DNA of 64,000 bases from Cobetia marina (lineage in GTDB: Bacteria > Pseudomonadota > Gammaproteobacteria > Pseudomonadales > Halomonadaceae): NCBI RefSeq assembly GCF_001720485.1, contig NZ_CP017114.1:2356001-2420000 (forward strand), read 5' to 3'. The position numbers were made by a program, and so were the translations under genes. The notes below the pieces were generated by a model. It was not told the DNA's origin, made no database searches, and saw only the letters and a program-made list of their open reading frames with translations. This document shows positions 42,211 through 52,692 of this stretch, one piece after another (position 1 is the first letter of the stretch; each line of letters begins with the position of its first letter).

Positions 42211-44106
42211 ATGCAGGCTGCTTCTCTTATCCCTCGGCATGCACGCCTACTTCGTGCACTGTGCCTCGGGGCTCTGATTCTCTCCGCCATTGCACCGGCG
42301 CATGCATCCTCATCGCGGACCACTGATCAGAAGACTCCCGTGGCCCCCCTGGACGTGCCGACCGTGCACGGACTGGCCATCTATGGCGAACCGGCACATC
42401 CGGCAGGCTTCACGCACTTCCCCTACGTGAATCCTGATGCCCCCATCGGCGGACGCATGACTCGCGCCGCCATCGGCAGCTTCGACTCCACCAACCCCTT
42501 CATCCTCAAGGGCAACTCGGTGGCAGGGCTCAATTATTTCGGCGGGTTGATCTATGACACCCTGCTCACCCAGTCTGCCGATGAACCCTTCACTGAATAT
42601 GGCCTGCTGGCCAGCGGGATCCGACTGGCAGAAGACCGCAGTGCCATCGAGTTCGATATCGATCCCCGCGCACGCTTTCATGATGGGGAACCCGTCACCG
42701 CCGAGGATGTCGTCTTCACCTATCGTCTGCTGATGAAGGATGGCCTGCCCTTCTTCAAGAGCTACTACCACGATGTCACTCGCGTCAGCCTGATCGACAC
42801 CGATACCGTTCGCTTTGACATGGCCCCCGACGCCGCCCGCGAGCTGCCCTTGATCATCGGTCAGCTGCCGGTACTGCCCGAGCATTACTGGAAGACACGT
42901 GATTTCACCCGCGCCACGCTGGAACTGCCGCTTGGCTCAGGGCCGTACCGCATGGCCTCGCTGGATGCCGGACGCCAGGTACGCTATGAGCGTGTCGCGG
43001 ATTACTGGGGCAAGGACCTGCCCGTCAACAAGGGGCGCCATAACATCCAGACACTGGTCTATGACTATTACCGCGACCAGAGCGTGTCGCTGGAGGCCTT
43101 CAAGGCCGGCAGCATTGACCTGCATGTGGAGAGCAGCGCCAAGAACTGGGCGACGGCCTATGACACGCCTGCGCTCAGAGACGGGCGTCTGAAGAAGCTG
43201 GAGGTGCCGGACAGCAATCCTGCCGGCATGCAGGGCTTCGTGCTCAATGAACGCCGCGCGCGCTTCCAGGACCCGCGGGTACGCGAAGCCCTGGCACTGG
43301 TCTTCGATTTCGACTGGGTCAACCGCAATCTCTTCTACGGCGCCTACCAGCAGACCCACAGCTATTTCGAGAATTCGGACATGGCCGCGAATGGCCTGCC
43401 TGAAGGACGGGAACTGGCCCTGCTTGAGCCGTTCCAGGACCAGTTGCCCGCCGCCGTCTTCCGCGACCCGCTGCCCATCGATGAGCCCACGGAACTGCGC
43501 CCGCGGCTGCGCAAGGCACTCAACCTGCTTCGGGACGCTGGCTATCGCGTCGCGGATGGCCAGCTGGTCAATCATGAGACGGGCAAGCCGCTGACACTGG
43601 AAGTCCTCAACTACGACACCCAGTTCGAACGGGTCATCCAGCCGTGGATTCGCAATCTGGCACGCATCGGCATCCAGGCGCGTATCCGCACCGTCGACGT
43701 CAACCAGTACATCAATCGTCGGCGAAGCTTCGATTTCGATGTCGTGGTCGGCAGTTACCCCCAGTCCAACAGTCCCGGCAGCGAACAGCGCGAGTACTGG
43801 ACGAGTGATTACGCCGATGTCGCCGGCTCGCGCAACCTGATCGGCCTGAAGAGTCCGGTCATCGATGCACTCACCGATGCCCTGATCCAGGCCCAGACCC
43901 GCGAAGACCTGCTGAGCGCCACACGAGCACTGGATCGCGTGCTGCGCTGGGGCTTCCATGTCGTGCCGCAGTGGCATCTCGCGGCGACTCGCATCGCGCT
44001 GTGGGACAAGTTCGGCTATCCGCAGCCGTTCCCGGAGTATCTGCTGAGCCTGGACAGCTGGTGGATCGTCCCCGGGGCTGAGGCTGATGACGAGTCAGAC
44101 GACTGA
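42211..44106 (+). CDS. yejA: Peptide ABC transporter substrate-binding protein YejA
   Basis: This is the periplasmic receptor of the Yej importer, 631 residues with a signal peptide (ALCLGALILSAIAPAHAS). It is a class C binding protein, with PIGGRMTRAAIGSFDSTNPF, FDIDPRARFHDGEPVTAEDVV and a long C-terminal domain. The TTG that starts the open frame is three bases before the ATG at 42211, which has AAGGA eight bases upstream. In other bacteria the system takes up peptides and microcin C and affects resistance to antimicrobial peptides. yejB follows after 170 bases. Confidence 0.93.
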   Translation: MQAASLIPRHARLLRALCLGALILSAIAPAHASSSRTTDQKTPVAPLDVPTVHGLAIYGEPAHPAGFTHFPYVNPDAPIGGRMTRAAIGSFDSTNPFILKGNSVAGLNYFGGLIYDTLLTQSADEPFTEYGLLASGIRLAEDRSAIEFDIDPRARFHDGEPVTAEDVVFTYRLLMKDGLPFFKSYYHDVTRVSLIDTDTVRFDMAPDAARELPLIIGQLPVLPEHYWKTRDFTRATLELPLGSGPYRMASLDAGRQVRYERVADYWGKDLPVNKGRHNIQTLVYDYYRDQSVSLEAFKAGSIDLHVESSAKNWATAYDTPALRDGRLKKLEVPDSNPAGMQGFVLNERRARFQDPRVREALALVFDFDWVNRNLFYGAYQQTHSYFENSDMAANGLPEGRELALLEPFQDQLPAAVFRDPLPIDEPTELRPRLRKALNLLRDAGYRVADGQLVNHETGKPLTLEVLNYDTQFERVIQPWIRNLARIGIQARIRTVDVNQYINRRRSFDFDVVVGSYPQSNSPGSEQREYWTSDYADVAGSRNLIGLKSPVIDALTDALIQAQTREDLLSATRALDRVLRWGFHVVPQWHLAATRIALWDKFGYPQPFPEYLLSLDSWWIVPGAEADDESDD

Positions 44107-44276
44107 AACACTCGCGTGAAGATGGCCAACTGCCGCGCATCCCTCGGCATTGGCCAGCACGACCGACATGGGGCGTCTGCAAGGCCCGCCCCGGCGATTG
44201 CTCAACCATGAATGAACACGATGCCATCTGGACCGCCCCGCACAGGGCGGCCGCATGACACGCAGGGAGATTGCTC

Positions 44277-45365
44277 TTGGGTGCCTATATTCTGCGCCGA
44301 GTCCTGTTGATGATTCCGACACTGCTTGGAATCCTGTTGCTGAATTTCCTGATCGTCCAGGCGGCTCCCGGCGGGCCCATCGAGCAGCTGATGTCGCGTC
44401 TTGACGGCCTCAGCGCCGGGGCCAGCACACGGCTGAACAGTGGGGGTGGCGATGGCGTCACCAGCGGCTCCGGCACCAGTTCCACCTATCGCGGAGCCTC
44501 GGGAGTCGACCCGGCCCTGATCGCCGAGCTGGAGCAGCAATTCGGCTTCGACAAGCCCGCCTGGGAGCGCTTCCGCGACATGGTGGTCGACTACGCGCAG
44601 TTCGATTTCGGCGACAGCTTCTTCCGCGACCGCCCGGTGATCGACCTGATGCTGGAGCGACTCCCCGTCTCGATTTCCCTGGGCCTGTGGACGACGCTGC
44701 TGGTCTATCTGGTGTCGATTCCACTGGGCATTCGCAAGGCACTGGTGCATGGCTCACGCTTCGATGTCTGGACCTCGGGTGTCGTCATCGTAGGCTACGC
44801 GATTCCGGGCTTCCTGTTCGCGATCCTGTTGATCGTGGTGTTCGCCGGCGGCAGCTATCTCGACTGGTTCCCGCTCAGGGGGCTGACCTCCCCGGATTTC
44901 GAGGAGCTCTCGACGCTTGGCAAGGTCCTCGATTATTTCCATCACATCGCCCTTCCCGTGCTGGCCTCCGCCATCGGCAGCTTCGCCACCCTGACGATGC
45001 TGACCAAGAACAGCTTCTTGGACGAGATCCACAAGCAGTACGTGCTGACGGCACGCGCCAAGGGGGCCAGCGAGAACCGCATTCTCTACGGACATGTCTT
45101 CCGCAACGCCATGCTGATCATCATCGCGGGGCTGCCGGCGGCGCTGGTCGGCATCTTCTTCACCGGCTCGCTGCTGATCGAGGTCATCTTCTCTCTCGAT
45201 GGCCTGGGCCTGCTGGGCTTCGAGGCGGTACTGCAGCGCGACTATCCGCTGATCTTCGGCACCCTGTACCTGTACACCCTGATTGGCCTGATCCTGAAAC
45301 TGGTATCAGACCTGATGTATGTGTGGATCGACCCGCGCATCGACTTCGCGACCCGGGAGGCTTGA
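44277..45365 (+). CDS. yejB: Peptide ABC transporter permease YejB, TTG start
   Basis: This permease has about six membrane helices and the permease signature [22 protein letters not shown]. The open frame begins at a TTG at 44271, but the ribosome binding site (AGGGAGA, 44264-44270) is placed correctly only for the second TTG at 44277. That start gives [19 protein letters not shown], matching the E. coli protein, so a TTG start is likely. [21 protein letters not shown] and [23 protein letters not shown] are further family marks. Confidence 0.95.
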   Translation: MGAYILRRVLLMIPTLLGILLLNFLIVQAAPGGPIEQLMSRLDGLSAGASTRLNSGGGDGVTSGSGTSSTYRGASGVDPALIAELEQQFGFDKPAWERFRDMVVDYAQFDFGDSFFRDRPVIDLMLERLPVSISLGLWTTLLVYLVSIPLGIRKALVHGSRFDVWTSGVVIVGYAIPGFLFAILLIVVFAGGSYLDWFPLRGLTSPDFEELSTLGKVLDYFHHIALPVLASAIGSFATLTMLTKNSFLDEIHKQYVLTARAKGASENRILYGHVFRNAMLIIIAGLPAALVGIFFTGSLLIEVIFSLDGLGLLGFEAVLQRDYPLIFGTLYLYTLIGLILKLVSDLMYVWIDPRIDFATREA

Positions 45366-45366
45366 G

Positions 45367-46476
45367 ATGCGTCACGACACACCCCTTCAAGGGGAGACCA
45401 ACGTCGTCCAGGACGTGCCGGAACGCCTGCACCGCTCGCGCCTGTCGCCCATCACGCGGCGGCGTATCACGGCGTTTCGTGACAACCGGCGCGCCTGGTG
45501 GTCACTGCTGATCTTCGGCGTGCTGTTCATTCTGTCGCTCGGGGCGGAACTGATCGCCAATGACCGCCCACTGCTGGTCTCCTATCAGGACGAGCTCTAC
45601 CTGCCGATGCTCAAGGAGTATCCGGAAACGACCTTCGGCGGCTTCCTGCCGACCGCCACGGATTATCGCGATCCCTATGTGATCGACGCCATCGCGGCGC
45701 AGGGCTTCATGCTCAACACCCTGATCCCGTATTCCTATGACACCCTGGATCTCAACCTGGGGTCTCCCGCGCCTTCGGCTCCCAATGCCCGTCATTGGCT
45801 GGGCACGGATGACCAGGGACGGGACGTGCTGGCGCGCGTGATCTACGGCTTCCGCCTGTCGGTCCTCTTCGCTCTGGTGCTGACCGCCGGTTCCATCGTG
45901 CTGGGCGTGCTGATCGGTGGCGTTCAGGGCTATTTCGGCGGCAAGGTCGATCTGATCGGGCAGCGCTTGATCGAGATCTGGTCTGGACTGCCGGTGCTGT
46001 TCCTGTTGATCATCCTGGCCAGCATCGTGGAACCCAATCTCTGGTGGCTGACCGGCATCATGCTGCTGTTCTCGTGGCTGGGGATCGTCGATATCGTGCG
46101 CGCCGAATTCCTGCGTGCGCGAAATCTGGAGTATGTGCGCGCGGCCCGCGCCATGGGCCTGCCCTCACGTCTCATCATGTGGCGTCATGTACTGCCCAAT
46201 GCGATGGTCGCCACCCTGACCTTCATCCCCTTCCTGTTCACGGGTGCCATCACGACCCTGACCGCGCTGGACTTCCTGGGCTTCGGGTTGCCGGCAGGCT
46301 CCCCGTCGCTGGGCGAACTGGTCGCGCAGGGCAAGAACAATCTCCAGGCCCCCTGGCTTGGCATGACGGCATTTCTCAGTCTCGGCATCATGCTGACCCT
46401 GCTGGTCTTCATCGGTGAAGGGCTGCGCGATGCCTTCGACCCACGTCATATCAGTGCCCGGGAGCAGGACGCATGA
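45367..46476 (+). CDS. yejE: Peptide ABC transporter permease YejE
   Basis: This is the second permease of the Yej importer, 369 residues. WLGTDDQGRDVLARVIYGFRLS and ARAMGLPSRLIMWRHVLPNAM are the dipeptide-permease motifs, and the long periplasmic insertion after the first helix (DELYLPMLKEYPETTFGGFLP) is typical of YejE. The ATG at 45367 follows the yejB stop by one base. Its stop overlaps the yejF start in ATGA. Confidence 0.95.
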   Translation: MRHDTPLQGETNVVQDVPERLHRSRLSPITRRRITAFRDNRRAWWSLLIFGVLFILSLGAELIANDRPLLVSYQDELYLPMLKEYPETTFGGFLPTATDYRDPYVIDAIAAQGFMLNTLIPYSYDTLDLNLGSPAPSAPNARHWLGTDDQGRDVLARVIYGFRLSVLFALVLTAGSIVLGVLIGGVQGYFGGKVDLIGQRLIEIWSGLPVLFLLIILASIVEPNLWWLTGIMLLFSWLGIVDIVRAEFLRARNLEYVRAARAMGLPSRLIMWRHVLPNAMVATLTFIPFLFTGAITTLTALDFLGFGLPAGSPSLGELVAQGKNNLQAPWLGMTAFLSLGIMLTLLVFIGEGLRDAFDPRHISAREQDA

Positions 46477-48128
46477 GTCAGTCAATGCATGAAGCCACGA
46501 CAGCAGCCAACGCCGAGCCGCGCTCCCGGGATCACTGCGTGCTGCGGCTGGACGATCTCTGCATCCGCTTTGGCAAGACACCTGTCGTCAGGCATCTGTC
46601 GCTGGACGTGAAACGCGGCGAATGTCTGGCCATCGTCGGCGAATCCGGCTCGGGCAAGTCAGTGAGCCTGCTGGCAAGTCTCGGCCTGCTGCCGGGGCAT
46701 GCCCATGTCACCGGCACGCGGGAGTTCACCACGCTCGAGGGAGAGAGGCTGGATCTGTCAGCCCTGACGAGCCGCCAATGGCAACGCGTGCGCGGCAACC
46801 GGATCGGCTTCGTGTTCCAGGAACCGATGACATCCCTCAACCCCCTGGCCCGAGTCGGCGACCAGATCAGCGAGAGCCTGCGGCTGCATCAGGGCCTGCG
46901 TGGCCATGCGGCACGCCAGCGAGTGATCGAGCTGCTCAAGCAGGTTCAGCTGCCTCGCCCGGAAGAACTCCTCGAGGCCTGGCCGCATCAGCTCTCTGGC
47001 GGTCAGCGCCAACGCGTGATGATCGCCATGGCGATGGCCAATCAGCCGCCTTTGATGATCGCCGACGAGCCCACCACGGCGCTGGACGTCACGGTGCAGC
47101 AGGACATCCTCGCTCTGCTCGACAGGCTGCGGCGAGACCAGGGCATGGCCATGATCCTGATCAGCCATGACCTCAATCTGGTCCGCCGCCATGCAGACCG
47201 CGTCATCGTGATGCGGGAAGGCGAATGCATCGAGCAAGGGCCGGTGTCAGAGGTCTTCGATTCTCCCAGCCACCCGTATACCCGCGAACTGCTGGCCGCC
47301 GAGCCTGAAGGGGTGGCCGCGCCACTCGACCCTGAGGATGCGGGCACGCCCGTTCTGGAAGCACGTGATCTGGAGGTGCGCTTCTCGCGTCCTCGCAAGC
47401 TGTTCCAGAAACGTCCAGCGGATTTCATCGCGCTTCAGCCGCTGGATCTGACCCTCGCGCGCGGGGAGACGCTCGGGATCGTGGGCGAGTCGGGCTCCGG
47501 CAAGACCACCCTCGCCCTGGCGCTGTTGAAGCTGCAGGCCGCACGCGGTGAGATTCGTCTGGAGAATGCCCGTATCGATACGCTGGATCGCAACGCCCTG
47601 CGTCACAAGCGACGCCAGATGCAGATCGTCTTCCAGGACCCCTATGGCTCGCTCTCACCGCGCATGCCCGTCACGGACATCATCAGTGAAGGCCTGCGCT
47701 TTCATCAGCCTGAGCTCTCAGAGGACGAGGTACGCCAGCGCGTGACGCAGGTCATGCGCGAGGTCGAGCTGCCTGCCGAGTGCGCCGATCGCTATCCTCA
47801 CGAGTTCTCCGGCGGGCAACGCCAACGCATCTCGCTGGCCCGCGCCCTGATTCTCGAACCTCACCTGCTGGTGCTGGATGAACCCACCTCGGCGCTGGAT
47901 CGCAGCGTCCAGAAGCAACTCATCGCTCTGCTGCGCGATCTGCAGGCGCGTCATGGCCTCAGCTACCTGTTCATCAGTCATGATCTGGCCGTGGTGAGGG
48001 CTCTGGCCCACCGCGTGATGGTGTTGCGCGAAGGCAAGCTGGTGGAGAGCGGAACGACTGCCGAGGTACTGGGCAATCCGAGGGAGGACTACACGCGGGC
48101 CCTGATCCAGGCGGCAGGACTGACGTGA
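46473..48128 (+). CDS. yejF: Peptide ABC transporter ATPase YejF with two nucleotide-binding domains
   Basis: This 551-residue ATPase is a tandem fusion of two ABC domains. The first has GESGSGKSVSLLASLG, LSGGQRQRVMIAMA and ADEPTTALDVT; the second has GESGSGKTTLALALLK, FSGGQRQRISLARAL and LDEPTSALDRS. It drives the YejBE permeases. The start overlaps the yejE stop, so the last three genes of the operon are translationally coupled. The predicted order of the operon is yejA-yejB-yejE-yejF. Confidence 0.95.
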   Translation: MSQSMHEATTAANAEPRSRDHCVLRLDDLCIRFGKTPVVRHLSLDVKRGECLAIVGESGSGKSVSLLASLGLLPGHAHVTGTREFTTLEGERLDLSALTSRQWQRVRGNRIGFVFQEPMTSLNPLARVGDQISESLRLHQGLRGHAARQRVIELLKQVQLPRPEELLEAWPHQLSGGQRQRVMIAMAMANQPPLMIADEPTTALDVTVQQDILALLDRLRRDQGMAMILISHDLNLVRRHADRVIVMREGECIEQGPVSEVFDSPSHPYTRELLAAEPEGVAAPLDPEDAGTPVLEARDLEVRFSRPRKLFQKRPADFIALQPLDLTLARGETLGIVGESGSGKTTLALALLKLQAARGEIRLENARIDTLDRNALRHKRRQMQIVFQDPYGSLSPRMPVTDIISEGLRFHQPELSEDEVRQRVTQVMREVELPAECADRYPHEFSGGQRQRISLARALILEPHLLVLDEPTSALDRSVQKQLIALLRDLQARHGLSYLFISHDLAVVRALAHRVMVLREGKLVESGTTAEVLGNPREDYTRALIQAAGLT

Positions 48129-48271
48129 CAGTCCCGCTTGCCACTCAAGGGCGCGCCCGCCACCAAGGCAGCGGAGGCCTCGTCCCTCATGTGGCGAGTC
48201 TCGAGAAGACAGGCATCCTGCATTGCACTGAACGCACTGCTGAGTTGCCTGACTGACTCTGGACGATTGCA

Positions 48272-48290
48272 AATAATAAAGGTTCTCAAT
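48272..48290 (-). promoter_or_regulatory. Possible Fur-like box before the imelysin cluster
   Basis: Read on the minus strand, ATTGAGAACCTTTATTATT resembles degenerate Fur sites. It lies 130 bases before the first imelysin gene, in the only AT-rich part of that 290-base gap. The match is partial and I rank it below the boxes at 11734 and 58273. Confidence 0.4.
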
Positions 48291-48421
48291 ATGATTCCGT
48301 CAGAGGTGGGCCACGCGACACCGCGCACGACATGACACCTGTCACCTGTCACCGTCGCGTCGAGCCTTCACGACATCGCGTCACGCGATCTGCATAATAA
48401 AAGACTGTTCAAGGGAACCTC

Positions 48422-49732
48422 ATGTCCGCACATTTCCACCCTATCGCTCGCAAGCCGCTGGCTGCCGCCATCGCGCTCTCCGTGGCACTGATCGGCTCTG
48501 CCGCCCAGGCGCATGAAGGCCATGCACACGATGATCGCAAGGTGAGCGCTGAAGCCGTCGTTGACCAGTACGCCAACGTGGCCCATGCCACCTACAGCGA
48601 TGCCCTGGCCAGCGCCAATGCCCTGCGCGCCGCCAACGCCGCGCTGATCGAAGCTCCATCCGAGGCGACGCTTGCCGAGGCTCGCACTGCCTGGAAACAG
48701 GCGCGCGTGGCGTACCAGCAGAGTGAAGTCTTCCGCTTCGGCAATGCCATCGTCGATGACTGGGAAGGTCAGCTGAATGCCTGGCCGCTGGATGAAGGCC
48801 TGATCGACTACGTCGAAGGCGACGGCTATCAGGCGGAACTGGGCAACCCGGGCGCCAGCGCCAACATCATCGCCAACGACAGTGTGCAGATCGGTGCCGA
48901 CAAGATCGACACTACCGAGATCACCCCGGAGCTGCTGGCCTCCCTGAACGAGCTGGGCGGATTCGAGGCCAACGTGGCCAGCGGCTACCACGCCATCGAA
49001 TTCCTGCTCTGGGGCCAGGACATGCATGGCTTCGAGCCTGGCGCAGGCGAACGTCCGGCGTCGGACTATGCCAAGGGAGAGGACTGCACCGGCGGCAACT
49101 GTGACCGCCGTGGCGCCTACCTGCTGGCGGCCAACGACCTGCTGATCAATGACCTGGAATACATGGTCGGCCAGTGGGCACAGGGCGACAAGGACAACTA
49201 TCGCGCCGAGCTGACCTCCCTGCCGGCCGGTGAAGGCCTCGAGAAGATGCTGTTCGGCATGGGCTCCCTGTCACTGGGCGAGCTGGCCGGTGAGCGCATG
49301 AAGGTCGCGCTGGAAGCCAATTCCTTCGAGGACGAGCACGACTGCTTCTCCGACAACACCCACTACTCGCACTTCTACAATGCCAAGGGCATCCAGAACG
49401 TCTATGAAGGCACGTACGTGACGCTGGATGGCCGTACCTTCGAAGGCCCGTCATTGCACGCACTCGTCGCCCAGAATGACCCGAAGCTGGCCGAGAAGAT
49501 GCACGAGGCGCTGGACACCACCATGGGCCAGCTGCAGGTGATGGTGGATACGGCAGACGCCGAAGACGGCATGAAGTTTGATCAGATGATCGCCCCGGGC
49601 AATGCCGAGGGTGCCGAGATCATCAATGCCAGCATCGAAGACCTGGTCGCGCAGACGCGCCTGATCGAAGAGATTGCCAACGACGTCGGCATCAGCGGAC
49701 TGAAGGCCGATACCGCAGATCACGAATTCTAG
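48422..49732 (+). CDS. Imelysin-family iron-regulated protein (EfeO/IrpA type)
   Basis: This is a periplasmic protein of 436 residues with a signal peptide (LAAAIALSVALIGSAAQA) and a His-rich mature start (HEGHAHDDRK). Two helical bundles carry the imelysin marks, with the GxHxxE motif seen as GYHAIEFLLWG, and WKQARVAYQQSEVFRFGN, and the second repeat NTHYSHFYNAKGIQNVYEG. Imelysins are iron-responsive and probably bind or help import iron at the outer or inner membrane face. AAGGGAAC precedes the start. It begins a four-gene same-strand cluster that ends at 53859. Confidence 0.92.
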   Translation: MSAHFHPIARKPLAAAIALSVALIGSAAQAHEGHAHDDRKVSAEAVVDQYANVAHATYSDALASANALRAANAALIEAPSEATLAEARTAWKQARVAYQQSEVFRFGNAIVDDWEGQLNAWPLDEGLIDYVEGDGYQAELGNPGASANIIANDSVQIGADKIDTTEITPELLASLNELGGFEANVASGYHAIEFLLWGQDMHGFEPGAGERPASDYAKGEDCTGGNCDRRGAYLLAANDLLINDLEYMVGQWAQGDKDNYRAELTSLPAGEGLEKMLFGMGSLSLGELAGERMKVALEANSFEDEHDCFSDNTHYSHFYNAKGIQNVYEGTYVTLDGRTFEGPSLHALVAQNDPKLAEKMHEALDTTMGQLQVMVDTADAEDGMKFDQMIAPGNAEGAEIINASIEDLVAQTRLIEEIANDVGISGLKADTADHEF

Positions 49733-49752
49733 GCACTCACCCGAGATTGCCA

Positions 49753-49827
49753 GGCCATGGGCGGTGATGAAACCGCCCATGGCCGCGCAGCCCCCTCGCC
49801 CGAACCTGTCTCGTACAGGTTCGGGCG
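49753..49827 (+). terminator. Tandem hairpins after the first imelysin gene
   Basis: Two perfect 13-bp stems stand in a row: 49753-49765 with 49772-49784 (loop GATGAA), and 49797-49809 with 49815-49827 (loop CTCGT), the second followed by TTGATGCTTT. They may lower expression of the downstream genes relative to the first one, rather than end all transcription. Confidence 0.75.
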
Positions 49828-49938
49828 TTGATGCTTTCGTGCCAGCATTTTATGCGCGCCTGCTAATTCTTCAGAGTGCCTTGCCCGAAGGCCACTGATG
49901 GACTCGCAGCCTGACCGCGCAAGCCAGGACCTACATCG

Positions 49939-51411
49939 ATGCCACACGTCATCCCGAAACACCCGATCCTTCACGCGTTGTCGCTTGCCATCGCACTGAC
50001 CGCCCTGCCCCAGGGCGTGGCACAGGCCGCCCAGACACCGCTGACCGTCAGCGCCTATCTGGCCGCATTGCCACTGCAGGACACCGCGAAGAGTGGTGGC
50101 GAGGGCAGCGTGCGCAAGCACGATACCAATGCCTATTCCCTGCCGGCCAAGAACCTGAGCTTCGATCAACGTCTGTCCTTCAGCGTCGGCAACAGCTTCT
50201 TCAAGAGCCCATGGGTGATCGCGCCCGCCAGCACCACCGCTCGCGATGGCCTCGGTCCGCTGTTCAACACCAATGCCTGCCAGAACTGCCACGTCAAGGA
50301 TGGACGCGGCAGTCTGCCGGCCGAGGGCGACCCCTCGGTGGGCCTCTTCCTGCGCCTGGGCATGCCGGACAGCCACGAGGACAGCTGGAGCGATGAGGAG
50401 CGTGAATTCCGCCGCATCGCTGGAGTGATGCCGCACCCCGTCTATGGCACTCAGCTGCAGAATGCCGCGGTGCCCGGTATCGAGCGCGAAGGCCGCATGC
50501 AGGTCGTCCATGAAGAGATGCCCGTCCCGTTGGCGGATGGAGAGGTCGTTCTGCTGCGCAAACCGCGCTATTCCCTGGTCGAGGCTGGCTTCGGCGACCC
50601 TGGCCCCATTGCACTCTCACCGCGCCTTGCCCCGGGCATGGTAGGCCTCGGGCTGCTCGAGGCGGTCAGCGAGGAGACCTTGCTCGAGTGGGCCGACCCG
50701 CAGGATGCGGATGGCGATGGCATCAGCGGTCGCGCCAATACCGTCTGGTCACTGACCGAGCAGCACGAGGTCATGGGGCGTTTTGGCTGGAAGGCCGGCC
50801 AACCCGACGTTCGCCAGCAAAGCGCCAAGGCGTTCGCCGGCGACATGGGCCTGACATCGAATCTGGTCAGCTCCACCGATTGCACGCCGGTCCAGAAATG
50901 CGCAGACCTGCCCAACGGGGGCACCATCGAGGTGGAAGACAACGTCATGGACAATGTGGCGTTCTATTCGCGCAATCTCGCCGTGCCGACACGACGTGAC
51001 CTCGATGACCCGACGGTGCGCGAAGGCGAGCAACTGTTCCGGGAGCTTGAATGCGCCAGCTGCCACCGACCACGCCTGACGACCGCGTCTGGTGGTGTGG
51101 CCGCCCAACTGGCTGACCAGACGATCTGGCCCTACAGCGACATGCTGCTGCATGACATGGGCGATGGCCTGTCAGATGATCGCCGCGAATTCGAGGCGAC
51201 CGGCAATGAGTGGCGCACGCCGCCACTCTGGGGGATCGGCCTGGCGCAGACGGTCAATCCCGCGACGGGCTTCCTGCATGATGGACGCGCCCGCACCCTG
51301 CTTGAAGCCGTGCTCTGGCATGGCGGGGAAGCCAGGGCCAGTCGAGACAAGGTCGTGGCGTTGCCGACTGACCAGCGGCAGGCGCTGCTGCGCTTCCTGG
51401 AATCGCTCTGA
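49939..51411 (+). CDS. Di-heme oxidoreductase (DUF1111 thiol-oxidoreductase-like)
   Basis: This 490-residue periplasmic c-type cytochrome has a signal peptide ending VAQA. The two haem motifs are NACQNCHVKDGRGS near residue 115 and ECASCHRPRL near residue 375. DGLGPLFN and GDGLSDDRREF are conserved in the family found beside imelysins in iron-regulated clusters. It probably moves electrons to or from an iron centre in the periplasm. The start has AGGACC upstream. It stands 206 bases after the first imelysin gene. Confidence 0.9.
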   Translation: MPHVIPKHPILHALSLAIALTALPQGVAQAAQTPLTVSAYLAALPLQDTAKSGGEGSVRKHDTNAYSLPAKNLSFDQRLSFSVGNSFFKSPWVIAPASTTARDGLGPLFNTNACQNCHVKDGRGSLPAEGDPSVGLFLRLGMPDSHEDSWSDEEREFRRIAGVMPHPVYGTQLQNAAVPGIEREGRMQVVHEEMPVPLADGEVVLLRKPRYSLVEAGFGDPGPIALSPRLAPGMVGLGLLEAVSEETLLEWADPQDADGDGISGRANTVWSLTEQHEVMGRFGWKAGQPDVRQQSAKAFAGDMGLTSNLVSSTDCTPVQKCADLPNGGTIEVEDNVMDNVAFYSRNLAVPTRRDLDDPTVREGEQLFRELECASCHRPRLTTASGGVAAQLADQTIWPYSDMLLHDMGDGLSDDRREFEATGNEWRTPPLWGIGLAQTVNPATGFLHDGRARTLLEAVLWHGGEARASRDKVVALPTDQRQALLRFLESL

Positions 51412-51497
51412 TCTCCACTCAGCCCCTACCCGCCAGCCGACTCTGGCACGCCCCCGACTTTCGCCTGGCGTGCCGTTCTGACAAGGAATCCCGCGAC

Positions 51498-52655
51498 ATG
51501 TCCCGTGACACCTTCACCTCTGCTGCCATCCCGATGAAACCTTTCACGCGCAAGCCCTCGCCCCTGGCGCTGATGACTTCCGCCATGACCCTGCTGGGCG
51601 CCGCACTGCTGTCGACGAGCACACTGGCGGCATCGGACTCTTCTAGCGCCAACACCACCAGCGCGGACGCCGTCAGCCAGTTTGCCGCTGACACTTTGAG
51701 CGAAGCCCACCAGCAGCTCGCCAACCGCCTGACGCAGCTCTCGCAGCACAGCCAGGCGTTCTGCTCCGCCGAGGGTAACGTGACGCTCGAGACGCTCAAG
51801 GAGGATTGGCGCAGCGCCATGCTGGGTCTGAATCAGGTCAACTGGGTCGAGATGGGCCCCATCCTGCAGAATTCTCGCCAATGGCAGCTGTATTTCTGGC
51901 CGGACAAGAAGGACCTGGTGTCAGGCAAGACACGTGCCCTGCTCGCTGGCGATGCCCCGATCACGGCCGATGGCCTGGCGGAGCAATCCATCGTCATGCA
52001 GGGGCTGGGCAGTGTGGAATTTCAACTGTTCGATGCCCGCTATGCCGACTCGCCCCTCACCGCCAACACGCGGCGGTGTGAGCTGATGACGGCCGACACC
52101 GCCTACGCCGCCAGCACCGGCAAGACGCTGCTCGAAGAGTGGCAGCAGTTCGCGCCACACCTGGCCGATGGCACTGGCGCCTTCAGCGATCCACGTGACG
52201 CCGTGCTTTCCCTGGTACGCGCGATGACCGTGCAGCTTGAGGCCATCAAGGACCGCAAGCTGCGCCGCCCGATCGGGCTCGACAACGGCGGCACGGCCAA
52301 CCCCTACGCGGCAGAGTCCTGGCGTGGCGGCATGGGGCTTGCCAACATCGGGGCGACGCTTGCGATGATGGAGACGCTCTGGCTCGGCAATGACGAGGTC
52401 GCAGGCATTCAGGGCTACCTGAATCAGCAGGTCGACCCGCGCATGGTGGCCTCCACCACCGGAGACTTTGCCGATGCGCGTGACGCCTTCGCCGCCCTGC
52501 CGGCGGATCTTGCTGGCATGTTGCGCGACGACCCGCGCAATGGCGATCTGCAGCAGGCCATGATCCACCTCGAGACCCTGCAGGCAGGCTTTGCCGATAC
52601 CCTCAACCCGGCACTCGGGCTGTCTCTAGGCTTCAACAGTACCGATGGCGATTGA
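51498..52655 (+). CDS. Second imelysin-family protein
   Basis: This 385-residue protein has a signal peptide (LALMTSAMTLLGAALLSTSTLAA) and the helical imelysin fold. It is divergent from the first one: the GxHxxE region is replaced by MQGLGSVEFQLFDARY, in which the His is absent, as in the imelysin-like partners commonly found in this cluster. AAGGAAT precedes the start. It overlaps the reading frame of the next gene only if the earliest start of that gene is used. The pair of imelysins with a di-heme protein between them is a conserved iron-response arrangement. Confidence 0.88.
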   Translation: MSRDTFTSAAIPMKPFTRKPSPLALMTSAMTLLGAALLSTSTLAASDSSSANTTSADAVSQFAADTLSEAHQQLANRLTQLSQHSQAFCSAEGNVTLETLKEDWRSAMLGLNQVNWVEMGPILQNSRQWQLYFWPDKKDLVSGKTRALLAGDAPITADGLAEQSIVMQGLGSVEFQLFDARYADSPLTANTRRCELMTADTAYAASTGKTLLEEWQQFAPHLADGTGAFSDPRDAVLSLVRAMTVQLEAIKDRKLRRPIGLDNGGTANPYAAESWRGGMGLANIGATLAMMETLWLGNDEVAGIQGYLNQQVDPRMVASTTGDFADARDAFAALPADLAGMLRDDPRNGDLQQAMIHLETLQAGFADTLNPALGLSLGFNSTDGD

Positions 52656-52692
52656 TTCGGGAGTGAAGCACGTGAACAAAGCAGGACATGGC

